Of a DNA stretch of 64,000 nucleotides, positions 1-9,212 are shown one piece after another. The translations under genes were made by a program, and so were the position numbers. The notes below the pieces were generated by a model. It ran no database searches. It was given only the letters and a program-made list of their open reading frames with translations, and was not told the origin of the DNA. The stretch comes from Oceanibaculum nanhaiense (GTDB taxonomy: Bacteria; Pseudomonadota; Alphaproteobacteria; Oceanibaculales; Oceanibaculaceae), in the NCBI RefSeq assembly GCF_002148795.1, contig NZ_MPOB01000008.1:62001-126000 (forward strand). Direction: 5' to 3'. The stretch's first letter is position 1, and every line of letters begins with the position of its first letter.

Positions 1-70
1 GTCAGCGGGTGTCCTGTCGTGCCGAAAAACCGGAATAAATCAAGAACTAACCCAGGAAACCACCAGTCAA

Positions 71-131
71 TCCCATTGACCACCATATATTCCCATGATA
101 TCCCATTTTATCCCATACGAGACCCATGGGA
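71..131 (+). promoter_or_regulatory. Candidate MraZ operator and dcw promoter
   Basis: TCCCAT occurs at 71, 91, 101 and 111, three copies at exact 10-bp steps and a fourth one phase-step further upstream, followed by CCCATGGGAT at 123-132. On the - strand each box reads ATGGGA. MraZ proteins are known to bind TGGGN direct repeats with 5-nt spacers in front of mraZ, so the 10-bp period fits a MraZ autoregulatory operator. A TTGACC at 76-81 lies among the boxes and could be a -35 element; I could not fix a -10. The operator assignment is inference from motif and position. Confidence 0.7.
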
Positions 132-208
132 TGCCATCGCCACCCAAAGGCGCTGCCGGATCGCGACCGGCGCACCGCCCGGGTGGGGATTTTCGAGGGG
201 AGCTTTCG

Positions 209-682
209 GTGGCGACGTTCATTGGCCAGCACGAGAACAAGATCGACAGGAAGGGGCGTGTCTCCGTTCCGTCGAAGTTCCGTGCCCAGCTCGCCAAGGA
301 AGATTTCCAGGGCGTGGTCGTGTACCCCTCCCCCAAGTTTCAGGCGCTGGAAGGCTGCAGTTTCCGCCGTATCGAGCAGATCGCCGCCAGCCTGGACGAT
401 CTCGACATGCTCTCCGACAAGGCCGACGATCTGGCCGCCACGATCCTTGCCGAAGCCCGCGAACTCCCCTTCGACGGCGAAGGAAGGATCATGCTGCCGC
501 GCGACCTGCTGGACGAGATGGGCATCGACGAGACCGCGCTCTTCGTCGGCCAGGGCTCGACCTTCCAGATCTGGTCGCCCGAGACCTACAGCCGGCGCAA
601 GGAAGAGGCACGCCAGCGAATCAAGGATGGCGAGGTCACGCTGAAGCTGCGCCGCGACGACGATAAGGGGGGCGGCGGATGA
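209..682 (+). CDS. mraZ: Transcriptional regulator/division protein MraZ
   Basis: MraZ is the DNA-binding first gene of the dcw cluster; it binds repeats in its own promoter and tunes the whole division/cell-wall operon. The product is 157 aa, close to the usual ~150. It starts [21 protein letters not shown] and carries a second SpoVT/AbrB-like repeat around residues 85-130 ([15 protein letters not shown]). I chose the GTG at 209 because GAGGGGAG lies about 7 nt upstream; a longer frame back to 95 would run through the operator boxes and adds residues not typical of the family. The stop overlaps rsmH by 4 nt. Confidence 0.93.
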   Translation: MATFIGQHENKIDRKGRVSVPSKFRAQLAKEDFQGVVVYPSPKFQALEGCSFRRIEQIAASLDDLDMLSDKADDLAATILAEARELPFDGEGRIMLPRDLLDEMGIDETALFVGQGSTFQIWSPETYSRRKEEARQRIKDGEVTLKLRRDDDKGGGG

Positions 683-1644
683 CCAACGCATCCCGGCCCC
701 TGCACATTCCCGTATTGCGCGACCAGGTGGTCGCCGCCCTGGCGCCGCGTGACGGCGCCGTCTTCGTTGATGGCACCTTCGGTCTCGGCGGCTATGCCGG
801 CGCGCTGCTGGAGGCCGCCGACTGCCGCGTCTATGGCATCGACCGCGACCCCGACGCGATCCGCCGCGCCGAGGCGATGGTGACCCGCTATGCCGGCCGG
901 CTGATCCTGATCGAGGGCCGCTTCGGCGAGATGGACCGGCTGCTGGCCGACCGCGGCGTCGATGGCGTCGATGGCGTGGCGCTGGATCTTGGCGTCTCCT
1001 CGCCGCAGCTCGACGAGGCCGGTCGCGGCTTTTCATTCCGCGCCGACGGACCGCTCGACATGCGCATGGAGCAGGCCGGCCCCAGCGCCGCCGATCTGGT
1101 GAATGAGGCCGGCGAGGCGGAGCTGGCCGACATCGTCTTCCATCTGGGCGAGGAGCGGATGGCCCGCCGTGTGGCGCGCGCCATCGTCGCCGCCCGTGCC
1201 GAGGCGCCGATCGAGCGCACCGGACGCCTGGCCTCCATCGTGCGCAGCGTCGTACCGAAATCGAAGGACGGCATCGACCCTGCCACCCGCACCTTCCAGG
1301 CGCTGCGCCTGCATGTGAATGACGAGCTGGGCGAGCTGGACCGCGGCCTCGCCGCCGCCGAACGCGCGCTGAACCCGGCCGGACGGCTGGCCGTCGTCAC
1401 CTTCCATTCGCTGGAGGACCGCCAGGTCAAGCGCTTCCTGAAGGCGCGTTGCGGCGAAGCCTCGCAGCCCTCGCGCCACATGCCGGTGGCCGCGACCGCC
1501 CCACGCGCCCCCAGCTTCCGGCTGATCGGCCGCAAGCCTGTCGTGGCCGACTACGCCGAGACCGCCGCCAACCCGCGCGCCCGTTCCGCCAAGCTGCGTG
1601 TCGCCGAACGCACCGACGCGCCGGCATGGGAGGAGGCCGCATGA
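679..1644 (+). CDS. rsmH: 16S rRNA (cytosine(1402)-N(4))-methyltransferase RsmH
   Basis: RsmH (MraW) N4-methylates C1402 in the decoding centre of 16S rRNA using S-adenosylmethionine. The 321-aa protein has the expected N-terminal SAM loop ([14 protein letters not shown], about residues 31-44), the [11 protein letters not shown] segment near residue 100, and the family-typical [17 protein letters not shown] block near residue 240. The length is normal. It overlaps mraZ and ftsL by ATGA junctions, indicating translational coupling at the head of the dcw operon. Confidence 0.96.
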   Translation: MTNASRPLHIPVLRDQVVAALAPRDGAVFVDGTFGLGGYAGALLEAADCRVYGIDRDPDAIRRAEAMVTRYAGRLILIEGRFGEMDRLLADRGVDGVDGVALDLGVSSPQLDEAGRGFSFRADGPLDMRMEQAGPSAADLVNEAGEAELADIVFHLGEERMARRVARAIVAARAEAPIERTGRLASIVRSVVPKSKDGIDPATRTFQALRLHVNDELGELDRGLAAAERALNPAGRLAVVTFHSLEDRQVKRFLKARCGEASQPSRHMPVAATAPRAPSFRLIGRKPVVADYAETAANPRARSAKLRVAERTDAPAWEEAA

Positions 1645-2054
1645 TCCGCCAGGGCTTCCTCTTCTGGGTCTTGCTGGTCGGCGGCGCCGGCGTCGCGCTG
1701 TTCCTGCTGAAATATGAAGTGCAGGCACGCGAGGAACGGCTGGCCCGGATCAATGCCGAGATCATCCGCACGCAGGAGGCGATCCAGGTCCTGCGCGCCG
1801 AATGGAGCTATCTGAACCGCCCGGACCGGCTGGCCGATCTGGCGACGCGCCATCTCGACCTGGTGCCGGCTTCCGGCCGCCAGATTGCCGTGTCGCTGAC
1901 TGCCGTGCCGGAGGCCCGCCCGGTGATCACGCCCGATGGCCTGCCGCTGGCAACCAAGCCGCGCGCCGGCGATCCGCTGGTCTATGCCCCGCTCGATAAG
2001 CCCCGCCAGGACACGTTACAGCCGCTGCTGGCCGCGCAACGGAGCGTCCAATGA
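1641..2054 (+). CDS. ftsL: Cell division protein FtsL
   Basis: FtsL is a short bitopic inner-membrane protein of the FtsQLB complex that links early division proteins to FtsWI septal synthesis. The ATG at 1641 has GGGAGGAGG just upstream and overlaps the rsmH stop. The 137-aa product starts [15 protein letters not shown], one N-terminal transmembrane helix (about residues 5-22), followed by a heptad-rich coiled coil and the typical [18 protein letters not shown] box near residue 55-72. Position between rsmH and ftsI supports the call even though FtsL sequences diverge strongly. A longer upstream in-frame stretch is excluded because it overlaps rsmH. Confidence 0.9.
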   Translation: MIRQGFLFWVLLVGGAGVALFLLKYEVQAREERLARINAEIIRTQEAIQVLRAEWSYLNRPDRLADLATRHLDLVPASGRQIAVSLTAVPEARPVITPDGLPLATKPRAGDPLVYAPLDKPRQDTLQPLLAAQRSVQ

Positions 2055-3814
2055 CCCGCCTCTTCCGCACGCCCTTCACGCGCCCGGCAAATCCGGAGGC
2101 GCCGCCGCCCGCGCATCATGTGGCGCTGGAAGGCGTGGTCAAGCAGGCGCTGGAAACCGGCCGCACCCGGCTGGTCATCGCCGCTGCGCTGTTTGCCGCC
2201 GTGTTCGCCGCCGTTGGCCTGCGGCTGGTCGATGTCAGCGTGCTGTCCGGCGCCAGCGAGCCGCGCCTGGCCGAGACGCCGCGCGCCAACGCCAACCCGT
2301 CGGGCCGGGCCGAGATCATCGACCGCAACGGCCTGCTGCTGGCGACCAGCCTGGCCACGCCGTCGCTCTATGCCGATCCGCAGGCCGTGCTGGACCCTGC
2401 CGAGGCCGCGCGCAAGCTGGCCACCGTGCTGCCCGACCTCAGCGAGCCGGAGCTGATCGCCAAGCTGGCCACCGAGCGCCGCTTCGTCTGGGTGAAGCGC
2501 AATCTGACGCCGCGCCAGAAATACGAAGTGAACCGGCTGGGCATCCCCGGCTTCTATTTCCAGCGCGAGGAGCGCCGGTTCTATCCGCAGGGCGCCGCCG
2601 CGGCCCATGTGCTGGGCTATACCGATGTGGACGGGCGCGGCATTGCCGGCATCGAGAAATCCTTCGACGAGGTGCTGCGCAGCGGCAGCCAGCCGGTGCA
2701 GCTCTCGCTCGATGTGCGGCTGCAGCAGATCGTCCGCGACTCGCTGCTGGAATCGATCGAGGAATTCAAGGCCATCGGCGCGGCCGGCCTGGTCATGGAT
2801 GTGCGCAGCGGCGAAGTGCTGGCGATGGTCTCGCTGCCGGATTACGACCCGAACCAGCCCGGCGGCATCACCGAGGAACAGCAGTTCAACCGCGCCACGC
2901 TGGGCGTGTACGAGATGGGCTCCACCTTCAAGCTGTTCAATCACGCGATGGCGCTGGACAGCGGCAAGGTGCGCATGGGCGGCGGCTTCGACGCCAGCCA
3001 CCCGATCCGCATCGCGCGCTTCACCATCAACGACTATCACGGCAAGAACCGCTGGCTGAGCGTGCCGGAAATCCTGGTTCATTCCTCCAATATCGGCTCC
3101 GCCAAGATGGCGCTGGAAGTCGGTGCCGCCGGTCAGCGCGCCTTCATGGAAAAGATCGGCATGCTGGCCCGCCAGCCGATCGAGATTCCCGAGGCCGGCC
3201 TGCCGCTGGCGCCCAGCCCCTGGCGCGACATCAATGTGATGACGATCTCTTTCGGGCATGGCCTGTCGGTCAGCCCGCTGCATCTGGCGAGCGGCGTGTC
3301 GGCGCTGGTGAATGGCGGCCTGCTGCATCCGGCGACGCTGCTGCGGCGCGAGCCCGACGCGGCGTTGCAGAGCAGCCGCGTGATCGCCGAACGCACCTCC
3401 AATCAGATGCGCAAGCTGATGCGCTTGGTGGTCCAGACCGGCACCGGCCGCAATGGCGACGCCGAGGGCTATCTGGTCGGCGGCAAGACCGGCACGGCGG
3501 AGAAGCTGAGCGGCCGTGGCTATAACCGCAAGGCCCGGATTTCCTCCTTCATCGGCGCCTATCCGATCAACGACCCGCGCTATGTCGTGCTGGCGATGAT
3601 CGACGAGCCGGTCGGCAACAAGCGTACCTTCGGCTATGCCACCGGCGGCTGGGTTGCCGCCCCGGTGGTCAGCCGGATTGTCGCGCGCATGGCGCCGATG
3701 TACGGAATTCCCCCAATTGACGAAAACACGCCAGAAATCCGCCGTGATCTGGTGGTCGATATCGCGCCCCGCGACCCCTCTCAGAACGGGAGCAAGCGCC
3801 TTGCGTCTTATTGA
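2051..3814 (+). CDS. ftsI: Septal peptidoglycan transpeptidase FtsI (PBP3)
   Basis: FtsI is the class B penicillin-binding protein that cross-links septal peptidoglycan with FtsW. The 587-aa protein has a cytoplasmic tail, a transmembrane helix around residues 37-58, a PBP dimerisation domain, then the transpeptidase domain with all three active-site motifs: STFK with nucleophile Ser291, SSN near residue 347, and KTGT near residue 479. The extended N-terminal cytoplasmic part (about 35 aa) is common in alphaproteobacteria. It overlaps ftsL by 4 nt and murE by 14 nt. Confidence 0.96.
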   Translation: MTRLFRTPFTRPANPEAPPPAHHVALEGVVKQALETGRTRLVIAAALFAAVFAAVGLRLVDVSVLSGASEPRLAETPRANANPSGRAEIIDRNGLLLATSLATPSLYADPQAVLDPAEAARKLATVLPDLSEPELIAKLATERRFVWVKRNLTPRQKYEVNRLGIPGFYFQREERRFYPQGAAAAHVLGYTDVDGRGIAGIEKSFDEVLRSGSQPVQLSLDVRLQQIVRDSLLESIEEFKAIGAAGLVMDVRSGEVLAMVSLPDYDPNQPGGITEEQQFNRATLGVYEMGSTFKLFNHAMALDSGKVRMGGGFDASHPIRIARFTINDYHGKNRWLSVPEILVHSSNIGSAKMALEVGAAGQRAFMEKIGMLARQPIEIPEAGLPLAPSPWRDINVMTISFGHGLSVSPLHLASGVSALVNGGLLHPATLLRREPDAALQSSRVIAERTSNQMRKLMRLVVQTGTGRNGDAEGYLVGGKTGTAEKLSGRGYNRKARISSFIGAYPINDPRYVVLAMIDEPVGNKRTFGYATGGWVAAPVVSRIVARMAPMYGIPPIDENTPEIRRDLVVDIAPRDPSQNGSKRLASY

Positions 3815-5276
3815 CCTCATGAATGGCGACAAGCCAGCCGACGCGGCCATCGCCGCCAGCCTGAACATTGATATCGAAGGGCTGACGGCGGATTCCCGTC
3901 AGGTCCGCCCCGGCTTTCTGTTCGCCGCCTTGCCCGGGACCAAGGAAGATGGCAGCAGCTTCATCGCCGACGCCATCGGGCGCGGCGCGCGCGCCGTGCT
4001 GGCCCCCGCCGGCATTACGCTGGACAGTCCGGTTCCCGTAATAGCCGACGCCAACCCGCGGCTGCGGCTGGCCCGCATGGCGGCGCGCTTCTTCGGCCAG
4101 CAGCCGGAAACCGTGGTCGCCGTGACCGGCACCAACGGCAAGACTTCCGTTGCCGATTTCACCCGTCAGATCTGGACCCGGCTGGGCCGCAAGGCCGCCA
4201 GCATGGGCACCCTTGGCGTGATTGCCCCTGACTTGCCGAGCAGCAAGGGGCTTACGACCCCGGACCCGGTGGAGCTGCACCGCGTTCTGGCGGAGCTTGC
4301 CGGTTCCGGGGTCGGCTTTTTGGCGATGGAAGCCTCCAGCCACGGGCTCGACCAGTTCCGGCTGGACGGGGTCCGGGTGCGGGCCGCCGCCTTCGTCAAT
4401 CTGGCACGCGACCATCTCGATTATCACGGCACCATGGAGGCCTATTTCGCCGCCAAGGCGCAGCTGTTCGACCGGGTGATGGCGCCCGGCGGCACGGCGG
4501 TGCTGAATGCCGACAGCCCCCACTTCCCTGCCCTCGTCGAGATTTGCGCCCGGCGCGGCCACCGCGTGCTCAGCTTCGGCCGCTCGGCCGGTGCCGATTT
4601 CCGGCTGGTGGACCGGCTGCCACGCCCCGATGGCCAGACACTCGGGCTGATCCTGAACGCCAGGGCGCGCGAGATCGACCTGCCACTGGCCGGCGGCTTC
4701 CAGGCGATGAACGCGCTGGCCGCCCTGGGCCTTGTCACCGCGACCGGGGCAAAGCTGGACGAGGCGCTGGCCGCGCTGGAAACCCTGCAAGGCGTGCCGG
4801 GCCGGCTGCAGCGCGTCGCCACGCTGGAAAATGGCGCCGCCATCTATGTCGATTACGCGCACAAGCCGGGCGCGCTGGAAGCGGTGCTGACGGAAATCCG
4901 CCCCTTCACCACCGGCCAGCTTTGGGTGGTGTTCGGCTGCGGCGGCGACCGCGACCGCGGCAAGCGGCCGATGATGGGCGAGATCGCCCAGCGCCTTGCC
5001 GACCGCGTGATCGTGACCGACGACAATCCGCGCAGCGAGAGCCCGGCAGCGATCCGCGCCGAGGTGATGCAGGCCTGCCCGGACGCCACCGAGATCGGCG
5101 ACCGGGCCGAGGCGATCCACGCCGCCATCAGCGGCCTGGGTGCCGGCGACGTGCTGGTGATCGCCGGCAAGGGTCACGAGCAGGGTCAGGAGATCGCCGG
5201 CGAAACCCGGCCGTTCGACGATGTGGCGGTGGCGCGGGCCGCCGTGCAGGCGCTGGGCCTTGGGGGTGCGGCATGA
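3801..5276 (+). CDS. murE: UDP-MurNAc-L-Ala-D-Glu:meso-diaminopimelate ligase MurE
   Basis: MurE adds the third stem-peptide residue in the cytoplasm, using ATP. The TTG at 3801 with GGGAG 8 nt upstream gives the usual MurE opening (MRLIDLMNGD) and 491 aa; an ATG at 3819 is a weaker alternative. The P-loop GTNGKTS is at residues 110-116, and the DNPR tetrad plus SE (about residue 413) is the signature of meso-diaminopimelate selectivity, so the wall is expected to be the Gram-negative DAP type. The start lies inside the end of ftsI, and the stop overlaps murF by 4 nt. Confidence 0.95.
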   Translation: MRLIDLMNGDKPADAAIAASLNIDIEGLTADSRQVRPGFLFAALPGTKEDGSSFIADAIGRGARAVLAPAGITLDSPVPVIADANPRLRLARMAARFFGQQPETVVAVTGTNGKTSVADFTRQIWTRLGRKAASMGTLGVIAPDLPSSKGLTTPDPVELHRVLAELAGSGVGFLAMEASSHGLDQFRLDGVRVRAAAFVNLARDHLDYHGTMEAYFAAKAQLFDRVMAPGGTAVLNADSPHFPALVEICARRGHRVLSFGRSAGADFRLVDRLPRPDGQTLGLILNARAREIDLPLAGGFQAMNALAALGLVTATGAKLDEALAALETLQGVPGRLQRVATLENGAAIYVDYAHKPGALEAVLTEIRPFTTGQLWVVFGCGGDRDRGKRPMMGEIAQRLADRVIVTDDNPRSESPAAIRAEVMQACPDATEIGDRAEAIHAAISGLGAGDVLVIAGKGHEQGQEIAGETRPFDDVAVARAAVQALGLGGAA

Positions 5277-6694
5277 CCGAACCTCAGATGACCAGGCCGC
5301 TCTGGACCTCCGCTGATGCCGTTGCCGCCACCGGCGGGAAGAACAGCCGGGACTGGCAGGCCTTCGGCGTGTCCATCGACAGCCGGACAGTGGCGGAGGG
5401 CGATTTGTTCGTCGCCCTGAAGGGGGATGCTTTCGACGGCCATGACTATGTAGGAGACGCCCTGGGTGGGGGGGCGGCCGCGCTGCTGGTCGAGCGGCGA
5501 CCGGAGGGGGTATCGGCGGAGACGCCGGTACTGGAGGTCGCCTCGACCCTGGAAGCGCTCGAGAAACTCGGGCGCTTCCAGCGCGGCCGTAGCGGGGCGA
5601 AGGCGATTGCCGTCACCGGCAGCGTCGGCAAGACCGGCTCCAAGGAGATGCTGCGCGTCGGCCTGTCCGCGCTGGGCAAGACCCACGCCAGCGTGGCCAG
5701 CTTCAACAACCATATCGGCGCGCCGCTGACGCTGGCCCGCCTGCCGCTGGATGCCGAGTATCTGGTCTCCGAACTCGGCATGAACCATCGCGGCGAGCTG
5801 GCGCCGCTGGCGCGCATGGTGCAGCCGGACGTGGCGCTGATCACCAATGTGGAAGCGGTGCATGCCGGGCATTTTGCCTCCGAGGAGGAGATCGCCGAGG
5901 AAAAGGCCGACATCCTGCTGGGCGTGAAGGAAGGCGGCACCGCCGTGCTGAACCGCGACAACCGGCATTATGGCCGGCTGTGGGAGCGCGCCCGGAAGGC
6001 CGGCATCCGTACCATCGTCAGCTTCGGCACCGATCTTTCCGCCGATGCCTGCCTGCTGAACGCCGAACTGCGCCGTACCGACAGCCTGGTGCAGGCCATC
6101 GTCGCCCAGCGCCGGCTGCGCTACCGGCTGGCCGTGCCGGGCCGGCACTGGGTGCTGAACAGCCTGGGCGTGCTGGCCGGCATCGCCGCACTCGGCGGTG
6201 ACGTGACGGTGGCCGCGGCGGCGCTGGAACAGGTCGAGGCGCCGAAAGGCCGGGGCCGGCAGGTCGAGATCGCCATCCCCGGCGGCACGCTGCTGCTGAT
6301 CGACGAGAGCTACAATGCCAGCCCGCCCGCCGTGCGCGCGGCGCTGGACGTGCTGGCGATGACCAAGCCGAAGCCCGGTGGCCGGCGCATCCTGGTGCTG
6401 GGCGACATGCTGGAACTGGGCGACGGCGCGGCCGAGGCGCACAACGCGCTGGCGCAGCCGATCCAGGCCGCCGGCGCCGATCTGGTGTTCACCGCCGGAC
6501 CGAACATGAACCGCATGGCAGAAAGCCTGCCGCGCGGCCTGCAGGGCGGCAGCGGCGACGACACAAAGGCGCTGGCGCCGCTGGTCGGCGCGCTGGTGCA
6601 TGCCGGCGACGTGGTTCTGGTGAAGGGCAGCCTTGGCATGAAGATGGCGCGCGTGGTGGATGCCCTGCTGGCGCTGCGCACGGGGGAGAACTGA
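5273..6694 (+). CDS. murF: UDP-MurNAc-tripeptide:D-Ala-D-Ala ligase MurF
   Basis: MurF joins D-alanyl-D-alanine to the UDP-MurNAc tripeptide, the last cytoplasmic stem-peptide step. The 473-aa protein has the three Mur-ligase domains; the P-loop reads VTGSVGKTGSKEML near residue 112, with Gly where many MurF have Ser or Thr after GKT. The central block with SFNNHIGAPLTL and the ELGMNHRGE metal/substrate segment are typical, and the C-terminal domain opens with DESYNASPPAV. The ATG at 5273 overlaps the murE stop; a much longer upstream frame is a shadow inside murE. Confidence 0.95.
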   Translation: MTEPQMTRPLWTSADAVAATGGKNSRDWQAFGVSIDSRTVAEGDLFVALKGDAFDGHDYVGDALGGGAAALLVERRPEGVSAETPVLEVASTLEALEKLGRFQRGRSGAKAIAVTGSVGKTGSKEMLRVGLSALGKTHASVASFNNHIGAPLTLARLPLDAEYLVSELGMNHRGELAPLARMVQPDVALITNVEAVHAGHFASEEEIAEEKADILLGVKEGGTAVLNRDNRHYGRLWERARKAGIRTIVSFGTDLSADACLLNAELRRTDSLVQAIVAQRRLRYRLAVPGRHWVLNSLGVLAGIAALGGDVTVAAAALEQVEAPKGRGRQVEIAIPGGTLLLIDESYNASPPAVRAALDVLAMTKPKPGGRRILVLGDMLELGDGAAEAHNALAQPIQAAGADLVFTAGPNMNRMAESLPRGLQGGSGDDTKALAPLVGALVHAGDVVLVKGSLGMKMARVVDALLALRTGEN

Positions 6695-6697
6695 CCG

Positions 6698-7786
6698 ATG
6701 CTGCCGCTTCTCCTCACCCCGCTCGCGGACATGTTCAGCGCCTTCAACCTGTTCCGCTACCTGACGTTCCGGACCGGCGGCGCGGTCATCACCGCGCTTG
6801 CCATCGCCTTCCTGATGGGCCCGGCCGTCATCGGCTGGCTGAAGGCCAAGCAGCGCGAGGGCCAGCCGATCCGCGAGGATGGGCCGGAAAGCCACCTGCT
6901 GACCAAGAAGGGCACGCCGACCATGGGCGGCGCCCTGATCCTGCTGGCGCTGGCGGTTTCCACCCTGCTGTGGGCGGATCTGCGCAACCTCTATGTCTGG
7001 ACCGTGCTGCTGGTGACCTGCGGCTTCGGGCTGATCGGCTTCTTCGACGATTTCCTGAAGCTGACCAAGCGCAACGCCAAGGGCCTGCCGGGCCGCCTCA
7101 AGCTGGCCGGCCAGCTGGCCGTCAGCCTGGCCGCCGCCCTGATGTTCGCCTGGATCAGCGAAGACCCGCTTTCGACCAGCCTGACCGTGCCGTTCTTCAA
7201 GGCGCTGCTGATCGACCTAGGCTGGTTCTTCATCATCTTCGCGGCACTGGTCATGGTGGGATCCTCCAACGCCGTCAACCTGACCGACGGGCTGGACGGG
7301 CTGGCCATCGTGCCGGTGATGATCGCCGCCTCCTGCTTCGCGCTGATCGCCTATCTGGCCGGCAATGCGGTGTTCGCCAATTACCTGCAGATCCAGCATG
7401 TGCCGGGCACCGGCGAGCTGGCGGTGCTGTGCGGCGCGCTGGTCGGCGCCGGCCTTGGCTTCCTGTGGTACAACGCGCCGCCTGCCATGGTGTTCATGGG
7501 CGACACCGGCTCGCTGGCGCTGGGCGGCGGGCTGGGCGCGATTTCCGTCGCCACCAAGCACGAGCTGGTGCTGGCCATCATCGGCGGGCTGTTCGTGCTG
7601 GAGACCGTCTCGGTCATCGTCCAGGTGCTGTCCTTCAAGCTGACCGGCAAGCGCGTCTTCCGCATGGCGCCGCTGCACCATCACTACGAAAAGAAGGGCT
7701 GGGCCGAATCGACCATCGTGATCCGGTTCTGGATCATCGCCGTGGTGCTGGCGATCGCCGGCCTGTCCACCCTGAAGCTGCGGTGA
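6698..7786 (+). CDS. mraY: Phospho-N-acetylmuramoyl-pentapeptide-transferase MraY
   Basis: MraY makes lipid I by moving phospho-MurNAc-pentapeptide to undecaprenyl phosphate in the inner membrane. The 362-aa polytopic protein has about ten hydrophobic helices, the KKGTPTMGG stretch near residue 70, the FFDDFLK aspartate pair near residue 115, the NLTDGLDGL loop near residue 195 and the [13 protein letters not shown] histidine motif near residue 325, all diagnostic. Length matches the family (about 360). It sits 3 nt after murF and 10 nt before murD. Confidence 0.97.
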   Translation: MLPLLLTPLADMFSAFNLFRYLTFRTGGAVITALAIAFLMGPAVIGWLKAKQREGQPIREDGPESHLLTKKGTPTMGGALILLALAVSTLLWADLRNLYVWTVLLVTCGFGLIGFFDDFLKLTKRNAKGLPGRLKLAGQLAVSLAAALMFAWISEDPLSTSLTVPFFKALLIDLGWFFIIFAALVMVGSSNAVNLTDGLDGLAIVPVMIAASCFALIAYLAGNAVFANYLQIQHVPGTGELAVLCGALVGAGLGFLWYNAPPAMVFMGDTGSLALGGGLGAISVATKHELVLAIIGGLFVLETVSVIVQVLSFKLTGKRVFRMAPLHHHYEKKGWAESTIVIRFWIIAVVLAIAGLSTLKLR

Positions 7787-7796
7787 GGGGGACGGC

Positions 7797-9212
7797 ATGA
7801 TCAATCTCTCCCGCTTCGCCAACCGTCGTATCGCCGTGATGGGCCTCGCCCGCTCCGGCCTCGCCAGCGTGTCCGCCCTCTTGCAGGCCGGCGCCGAGGT
7901 GCTGGCCTGGGACGACAACGCGGACCGCCGCGCCGAGGCGGAAAAGCTGGGCGCTGCCGTCACCGACCTGGCCACCGCCGACTGGTCCGGCATCGCCCTC
8001 GCGGTGTGGAGCCCCGGCATCCCGCACAGCTTCCCGGTGCCGCACCCCGCCGCCCTTGCCGCGAAGGCGGCCGGCGTGGCGCTGGTCTGCGACATCGAGC
8101 TACTGGCGCTGGCCAACCCACAGGCACGCTTCGTCGGCATCACCGGCACCAACGGCAAATCCACCACCACGGCGCTGGTCGGCCATATCCTGAAGCAGGC
8201 CGGCTGCATGGCGGAGATCGGCGGCAATCTCGGCATGGCGGCATTGACGCTGACGCCGCTGGGGGCCGACGGCATCTATGTGCTGGAACTGTCGAGCTAC
8301 CAGATCGAGCTGCTGCGCGAGGCGCGCTTCGATGTGGCCGCGCTGCTGAACATCACGCCGGACCATCTCGACCGGCATGGCGGCTTCGACGGCTATGTCG
8401 CCGCCAAGCGCCATCTGTTCGACCAGCTGCCGGCAGACGGCACCGCCGTCATCGGGCTAGACGACGAGACCACGCGCGGCGTCGCCCGGGCACTGGGCCG
8501 CGGCATCCTGAGCCGGGGCGTTGTCGGCATCTCGGTCAGCCGGCCGGTGGTCGGCGGCGTCTATGTCGATGGCAGCATCGGTGGAGGGCGGCTGATCGAT
8601 GCCCGCAACGGCAGCGCGCGCACGATCCTCGACCTGGCCGAGGCGCCGGCCCTGCCCGGATCGCACAACTGGCAGAACGCGGCGGCCGCCTACACCATCT
8701 GCACCGCCCTCGACGTGCCGGCCGAGGCGATCATCGCCGGTATCCGCAGCTTCCCCGGCCTCGCCCACCGGCAGGAGCGGGTCGCGGTGCTGGATGGCGT
8801 GACCTTCGTGAACGATTCCAAGGCGACCAACGCCGAGGCGACCGGGAAGGCGCTGGCCTGCTACGAGCGCATCTACTGGATCGCCGGCGGGCGCGCCAAG
8901 GAAGGCGGCATCGACGCGCTGGCCCCGCAGTTCGGGCGCGTGCGCCATGCCTATCTGATCGGCGAATCGGCCGATGGTTTCGCCGCCACGCTGGACGGCA
9001 AGCTGGCCTATTCCAAATGCGGCACGCTGCAGGAGGCACTGGCCGCTGCCGCGAAGGACGCACGCGGCACGGGCGGCGTGGTGCTGCTGTCGCCGGCCGC
9101 CGCCTCGTTCGACCAGTTCGACAATTTCGAGCAGCGCGGCGACCGCTTCCGCGATCTGGTGAAGGCGCTGGCCAGCGATGCCGCCGCCACGCTGACGGGA
9201 GGTGCCGCATGA
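7797..9212 (+). CDS. murD: UDP-MurNAc-L-alanine:D-glutamate ligase MurD
   Basis: MurD adds D-glutamate as the second stem residue in the cytoplasm. The 471-aa protein starts with a Rossmann-like UDP-binding domain (VMGLARSGLAS near residue 13), has the ATP loop GITGTNGKSTTTAL near residue 115, the LELSSYQIE segment near residue 163 and the NDSKATNAEAT motif near residue 340, all typical of MurD rather than the other Mur ligases. The length is normal. The stop overlaps ftsW by 4 nt. Confidence 0.95.
   Translation: MINLSRFANRRIAVMGLARSGLASVSALLQAGAEVLAWDDNADRRAEAEKLGAAVTDLATADWSGIALAVWSPGIPHSFPVPHPAALAAKAAGVALVCDIELLALANPQARFVGITGTNGKSTTTALVGHILKQAGCMAEIGGNLGMAALTLTPLGADGIYVLELSSYQIELLREARFDVAALLNITPDHLDRHGGFDGYVAAKRHLFDQLPADGTAVIGLDDETTRGVARALGRGILSRGVVGISVSRPVVGGVYVDGSIGGGRLIDARNGSARTILDLAEAPALPGSHNWQNAAAAYTICTALDVPAEAIIAGIRSFPGLAHRQERVAVLDGVTFVNDSKATNAEATGKALACYERIYWIAGGRAKEGGIDALAPQFGRVRHAYLIGESADGFAATLDGKLAYSKCGTLQEALAAAAKDARGTGGVVLLSPAAASFDQFDNFEQRGDRFRDLVKALASDAAATLTGGAA

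Noticed and set aside
95-208. N-terminal extension of mraZ to 95
   Set aside because: It would translate through the MraZ boxes and lacks a ribosome site; GTG 209 has GAGGGGAG upstream and gives the family length.
1982-3868. Long - strand frame opposite ftsI
   Set aside because: High-GC antisense frames are open by codon bias here; no family features and a dense gene on the other strand.
8006-9208. Long + frame running into ftsW
   Set aside because: It is an out-of-frame shadow of murD; the genuine FtsW start is ATG 9209.
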